The position numbers and the translations under genes were made by a program. This document shows, piece by piece, positions 60,934 to 64,000 of a DNA stretch of 64,000 nucleotides (the first letter of the stretch is position 1; the number at the start of each line of letters is the position of its first letter). A model generated the notes under the pieces. It had not been told where the DNA came from, did no database searches, and worked only from the letters and a program-made list of their open reading frames with translations. The stretch spans positions 1 to 64,000 of the forward strand of contig JAGCXA010000060.1 of NCBI GenBank assembly GCA_017961575.1, written 5' to 3'. The DNA is from Clostridia bacterium. Lineage in GTDB: Bacteria > Bacillota > Clostridia > Oscillospirales > CAG-272.

Positions 60934-61057
60934 ACGCGCCCCCGAAACCTTGCAAGCACACTTCGCGGAACCTCTTGCAGACCCCATTCGTACAAACACG
61001 CCGCCCCCGCACGGTGCGGGGGCGTTTCGTTTATTTATACGTTTCGGGTTATCAGTT
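60934..61057 (+). repeat. 124-bp direct repeat, copy 2
   Basis: Same order of elements as copy 1 (60411-60534), starting 523 bp downstream of it and in the same orientation, with about nine substitutions and one inserted A. The terminator-like hairpin is unchanged. Confidence 0.88.
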
Positions 61058-61080
61058 TCGCTTATACGCGATCCCGCGGA

Positions 61081-62253
61081 TCATTGCGGGATCTGTGCGG
61101 GGAGGTCCAGAAGATTCTTTTCGCGGAGGAACCGGCTCAGCGCGGCGGAGACCGCCTTGTGCGACGAAAGATCCGGATGTCCGCTCTCGCCCTCCGTGTT
61201 CGTCTTCACCTCGATCCGGTAAAGCCCCGCGCTCTCGCCGCCGAGTTCGTCGAAGACGGCGTTCAGCCATTTGTTGACGTTGGCGGTTGTCGAGATCATC
61301 TGTCCCACCACCCAGACGATTTTCACGTCCTGTCCGTGGGCGGCGCGGATCTCGGTGAGGAGGGTTTTCAGATCGGCTTTGTAGCGGGTTTCGGTGGCGC
61401 CGGTGTTGTTGTCGTTGGTATTCAGGTTGACGATCACGAGGTCGGCTTTGCGCTCCGGGGTATAGCGGATCGATTCGCTGCGGTAATAGTTGTAGTACGG
61501 ATAATACTTCGTCATCGAATTATCTCCGTGCCGTGACGTACTGTGACTGGCGCCGATGCCCGAAACCGAACAGACGTCGTAGTCGAAGCCCTCGCGGTCG
61601 CAAAGATCGACGGCGTAGGTAGCAAGTCCGTTGGGGCTCTTCTCAATGCCGACGCCGCAGGTGATGCTGTCGCCGAGGAAGGCGATCTTGTAGGCGGCGT
61701 CGGCGGGCTTGCGCTGAAAAGTCCCGCACAGCCAGACGTTCTTGAATTGAAGCATCAGACCGACGGGGGGATTGCTCCCGTCCTCCGCCATCGTTCTGCG
61801 GCGGATCAGCACGCGATGCCTTCCCTGCGGGAGATCGGACGCGATCGGATAGATTGCGTCCCCGTTCTTATTGACGGTGACGACGTGATCCTCCCCGTCC
61901 ACGGTTGCGATCAGCACGACGCTTTTCGTTCCGCCGCTCTTCTCGACCTCGATCGCGAGATCGCCCGATCCGCGGTACTCAAACTGGATCCCGGACGCCG
62001 TCCAGTCGGCGAGGATATTGCCGTACGAGAACTGGCTCCGCCCGATCAGTTTGATATTCTGCCGTTCGTCCAGAACCGAGTGGGCGGAATAGACGGGCGG
62101 GGCTTTCGTCGTCGCTTCGGCGGTCGTTTTGGCGACCGTCTCCCCGGTCGTTTTGGCGGGGGCGGGCGTTCTGCCGGGGGCGCATCCGATGAGCGTCGGA
62201 AGCAGAAGGCAGAGGGTCAGAAGAAGTGCGAAGATTCTGTAATTCCGCATCAT
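61081..62253 (-). CDS. SGNH-hydrolase lipoprotein, CE2 carbohydrate esterase-like
   Basis: 390 residues. A lipoprotein signal ends LLPTLIGCAP, with the lipid-modified cysteine near residue 24, followed by a Thr/Ala/Lys-rich spacer to ~50. Residues ~60-180 are a beta-sandwich (IGRSQFSYGNILADWTASGI), and ~185-380 the SGNH hydrolase: AFLGDSITCGVG (Ser), VNLNTNDNN, and GHPDLSSHKAVS (catalytic His). This two-domain order is that of CE2 deacetylases acting on plant glycans. Surface-anchored. AGGAG before tandem ATGs. Confidence 0.88.
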   Translation of the reverse strand: MMRNYRIFALLLTLCLLLPTLIGCAPGRTPAPAKTTGETVAKTTAEATTKAPPVYSAHSVLDERQNIKLIGRSQFSYGNILADWTASGIQFEYRGSGDLAIEVEKSGGTKSVVLIATVDGEDHVVTVNKNGDAIYPIASDLPQGRHRVLIRRRTMAEDGSNPPVGLMLQFKNVWLCGTFQRKPADAAYKIAFLGDSITCGVGIEKSPNGLATYAVDLCDREGFDYDVCSVSGIGASHSTSRHGDNSMTKYYPYYNYYRSESIRYTPERKADLVIVNLNTNDNNTGATETRYKADLKTLLTEIRAAHGQDVKIVWVVGQMISTTANVNKWLNAVFDELGGESAGLYRIEVKTNTEGESGHPDLSSHKAVSAALSRFLREKNLLDLPAQIPQ

Positions 62254-62306
62254 TCAAACTCCTATCGCGTTCGTGGCGTTCGGAAAACAGCGTTTCCGTT
62301 ACTTTT

Positions 62307-62335
62307 ATTATACATCCGTTGCCCGGATTTGTAAA
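62307..62335 (-). promoter_or_regulatory. Promoter of the CE2-like lipoprotein gene
   Basis: Minus strand TTTACA (62335-62330), 17-bp spacer, TATAAT (62312-62307). Confidence 0.83.
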
Positions 62336-62452
62336 TAATCTTTCCTTAAAGATTCGGTTTTCAGGTATAAGAAACGGTTATGGTCGAAGGAGATAGGATA
62401 ACGGACGACGGATGACGGCGGCGCGTTTTCGTCCTTTTTCGTCGGTTTCCGC

Positions 62453-62481
62453 TTGACGTTTTCCTGCAAATTTGATATACT
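62453..62481 (+). promoter_or_regulatory. Promoter of the small lipoprotein gene
   Basis: TTGACG (62453-62458), 17-bp spacer, TATACT (62476-62481), 39 bases before the ATG. Confidence 0.84.
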
Positions 62482-62520
62482 GTTTGCATAAAACTTGTTT
62501 AGAAAGAGGTAGGAACCGTT

Positions 62521-62985
62521 ATGCTCCGTCGCGTTCTCCGATTCGTTTCGTTCCTTTTGGTGATCTCCTTCGTTCTGATCCCGTTTGCGGGGTGCGGGAG
62601 AAAGGATCCGTATTTTGACGTGAACACCGAAAAGGTCTTCCGGTTTACGCTCTCCGGTCAAACGCCGGACGAGGTCGTGATCCACAGTCTGGACCTTTAC
62701 AAGGTCGAGCGCAAAGAATACGGGAAGAACGCGATCCCAAAATATTTTTACCATATCACGTATACCTGTTTCAGCCACGTGACGGAAGAATGGGAAGACC
62801 TCGATCTCGTCTATTTCGGTGCGGGGATCGTCAGCCGTCATTTCAGTTTTGCATGGGACGATTTCGGCGATATGGAAAAGGACCGGGACGAGTATTACGA
62901 CGCGGTCGCGAACGGAAAACACAAGTCGTTCTCGCAAAAAGAGATACAAAAGTACGTGGACGCATACTACGCGGCGCAGGAATAG
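62521..62985 (+). CDS. Uncharacterised small lipoprotein
   Basis: 154 residues. The signal sequence FVSFLLVISFVLIPFAGCG ends in a lipobox with the modified cysteine near residue 25. The mature part is mixed alpha/beta with aromatic residues (YFYHITYTCFSH) and an acidic, helical C-terminus. No family recognised. A GAAAGAGGTAGG site precedes the ATG. Confidence 0.78.
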   Translation: MLRRVLRFVSFLLVISFVLIPFAGCGRKDPYFDVNTEKVFRFTLSGQTPDEVVIHSLDLYKVERKEYGKNAIPKYFYHITYTCFSHVTEEWEDLDLVYFGAGIVSRHFSFAWDDFGDMEKDRDEYYDAVANGKHKSFSQKEIQKYVDAYYAAQE

Positions 62986-62993
62986 GCGATGGG

Positions 62994-63122
62994 CGTCCCT
63001 TAACGGGGCGCGCGATATGTTGCGCCGAAGGGCGCAACGCGATATGCTTCGTGCCGAAGGCACGTTAGCGCGATATGTCCGCCGTCGGCGGACGCGATAT
63101 GTTTGGCGCATTCGCGCCAAAC
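62994..63122. repeat. Variable-hairpin array with constant word GCGATATG (second locus)
   Basis: GCGATATG at 63012, 63039, 63070 and 63094. The hairpins between have different arms: TTGCGCC with GAAG loop (7 bp), CGTGCC with GAA loop (6 bp, longer unit), TCCGCC with GTC loop (6 bp), and after the last word TTTGGCGC with ATTC loop (8 bp). Each regular unit is word + stem + 3-4 base loop + stem + C. A G.T-containing hairpin at about 62993-63011 precedes the first word. Confidence 0.92.
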
Positions 63123-63139
63123 GTGAAGGAACGCGGTGA

Positions 63140-63363
63140 AGGGCGCCCCGCAGGGCGGGACGAATTGATTTACGCGGCGCGCCGCGTATCATGCACAAGG
63201 CAAACAGTTCATACCGCGCGGCGTTTTGCCGCGCGGTATGACGTATTTGCGGCGCGCGGCGAAGGGACGCCCCTTCCACCGCTATCGCGGTCCCCCTCCC
63301 CCGTAGGGGAGGCAACGCGAGGAGGGGCGCGGGATGAACTATTTGCGGCTCGCCGCAAATACG
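63140..63363. repeat. Further unrelated hairpins downstream of the array
   Basis: Gene-free. Contains TACGCGGCG palindrome (63171-63188), CATACCGCGCGGC pairing across GTTTT (63211-63241), CTCCCC-GTA-GGGGAG (63295-63311) and ATTTGCGGC pairing across TC (63341-63360). No U-tracts follow. Confidence 0.7.
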
Positions 63364-63430
63364 TTCCCGATACGGCGCTGAAAAGAAGGAAAAATCCTCA
63401 AAAAAATCCGTTCATTTAATGCGAAAAACC

Positions 63431-63459
63431 TTGATTATTTGAACGCGATCTGCTATAAT
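63431..63459 (+). promoter_or_regulatory. Promoter of the opine-dehydrogenase-like gene
   Basis: TTGATT (63431-63436), 17-bp spacer, TATAAT (63454-63459). Confidence 0.83.
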
Positions 63460-63477
63460 ATATAGGAAGGACAGGAA

Positions 63478-63528
63478 ATGAATCCTAAGCCGACAATTCT
63501 TGCAAATACAGAGGAGTTTTCACAATGA
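63478..63528 (+). CDS. Possible 16-residue leader peptide
   Basis: An ATG at 63478, preceded by GGAAGGACAGGAA, opens a frame MNPKPTILANTEEFSQ that ends in TGA overlapping the ATG of the next gene (CAATGA). It contains the GAGGAG binding site of that gene, so translation of the peptide could regulate or couple it. No known attenuator pattern (no run of one amino acid). Confidence 0.45.
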   Translation: MNPKPTILANTEEFSQ

Positions 63529-64000
63529 AAGTTGCAATTCTGGGATCCGGTAACGGCGCGCTTGCAATGGCGTTCGAGTGGTCGAGAGCGGGACACGAAA
63601 TCTATATGTACGATTTCCCGCAGTTTGACAAACAGATCGCGGCGATCACCGCGGCGGGCGGGATCACGAGCGAGGGAATGATGGAGGGCTTTATGCCCGT
63701 CAAGTACGCGGGGCACGATATTGCGCTCGTGTTGAAAGGCGCCGACCTGGTCTTCGCGGTCGGTCCGGCTTACGCGACCGAGCCCTTCGGTAAAGTGTGC
63801 GCTCCCTACGCCGAAAAGGGACAGATCTTCGTGGTTTGCCCGAGTTCCTGCATGGGCGCGATCCTGTTCAAAAACGCGCTCGGACTCAAAGTCGAGGATC
63901 ATTCGGTCACCGTCGCCGACACCTCCACCCTTCCCTACGCCGTCCGGATCATCGGCGACGCGAAGATCGCGGTCTACAACCGTCTCGGCGGCGGCGTTCT
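63525..64000 (+). CDS. NAD/NADP octopine/nopaline dehydrogenase family protein, N-terminal part
   Basis: About 158 residues before the window ends. Rossmann motif VAILGSGNGALAMAFEWSRAGHEIYMYDF at the N-terminus, then GADLVFAVGPAYATEPFGK and VVCPSSCMGAILFKNALG, typical of the opine dehydrogenase family, which condenses amino acids with keto acids. GAGGAG eight bases before the ATG sets the start. The C-terminal catalytic domain is outside the window, so the substrate cannot be judged. Confidence 0.8.
   Translation, partial: MKVAILGSGNGALAMAFEWSRAGHEIYMYDFPQFDKQIAAITAAGGITSEGMMEGFMPVKYAGHDIALVLKGADLVFAVGPAYATEPFGKVCAPYAEKGQIFVVCPSSCMGAILFKNALGLKVEDHSVTVADTSTLPYAVRIIGDAKIAVYNRLGGGV

Noticed and set aside
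59962..61057. Prophage or integrative island at tRNA-Ser
   Set aside because: A 21-bp tRNA-end duplicate exists, but no integrase, phage or conjugation gene lies nearby.

Overview
The window looks like a chromosomal segment of a strictly anaerobic, high-GC member of the Clostridia (Bacillota), most likely a gut or rumen-type fermenter known from metagenomes. The basis is a RemA (DUF370) and YlbF gene, an AddB-type nuclease subunit, a Bacillota-like order nrdR-yicC-remA-rpoZ-priA-def-fmt-rsmB-rlmN-rsgA, anaerobic ribonucleotide reductase (NrdD/NrdG) with its NrdR repressor and paired NrdR boxes, uronate catabolism genes, and many strong sigma-A promoters with 17-bp spacers and GGAGG-type ribosome binding sites. 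No rRNA, CRISPR array, prophage or complete insertion sequence is visible.

Layout. 1-3477 (minus): proline biosynthesis proB-proA-proC, followed by a DUF2079 membrane protein cut by the window edge. 3639-3941: small SemiSWEET-like membrane protein. 4007-8886: sugar operon (SDR dehydrogenase, BtpA/SgcQ-family protein, HAD phosphatase, FGGY kinase) read divergently from a DeoR-type repressor, with a four-site operator region between them. 9021-10127: glycerate kinase. 10248-15541 (minus): a partner-switching signalling operon of STAS, GHKL-like protein, STAS, membrane SpoIIE-type phosphatase, a three-domain STAS/kinase-like/HATPase fusion and a PHP-domain protein. 15879-17286: flavodoxin-like protein of lower GC, a palindrome-rich spacer and tRNA-Ser(UGA). 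17583-23704 (plus): uronate cluster in which kduI is fused in frame to an upstream domain, then kduD, a GH88 hydrolase and a two-gene ABC transporter. 23776-27737: Mrr-like nuclease and, divergently, a secreted metallophosphoesterase with a LamG-like domain. 27803-36775 (minus): the housekeeping translation, replication and ribosome-maturation operon. 36977-44197 (minus): DEDDh exonuclease, addB, and an overlapping WYL regulator / glf / winged-helix regulator set. 44430-47502: two membrane or hydrolase genes and two small membrane proteins around a hairpin array. 47907-51951 (plus): nrdD with a fused thioredoxin-like domain, a thioredoxin-reductase-like gene and nrdG. 52111-59761 (minus): miaB-ylbF-mutS-mutL-tgt. 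59962-64000: tRNA-Ser(GCU), repeats, small membrane and lipoprotein genes, a CE2-like esterase and the start of an opine-dehydrogenase-family gene.

How the parts work together. NrdR, encoded near 36.5 kb, probably represses the nrdD operon at 47.9 kb through two boxes spaced 31 bp apart. The nrdD product carries its own thioredoxin-like redox domain and is overlapped by a reductase gene, so the locus may be self-sufficient for electron delivery. The uronate cluster turns unsaturated oligouronides into intermediates of the 2-keto-3-deoxygluconate route. The partner-switching operon has phosphatase, antagonists and kinase but no sigma factor, so its output lies elsewhere.

The most unusual signal is in the intergenic DNA. 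Three arrays (46.6-46.9, 52.0-52.1 and 63.0-63.1 kb) alternate an invariant 7-8 base word (ATGTAAT, or GCGATATG in two arrays) with perfect hairpins whose arm sequences differ from unit to unit. Two tRNA-Ser genes have their 3' CCA ends built into long palindromes. I do not recognise these as a described repeat class.
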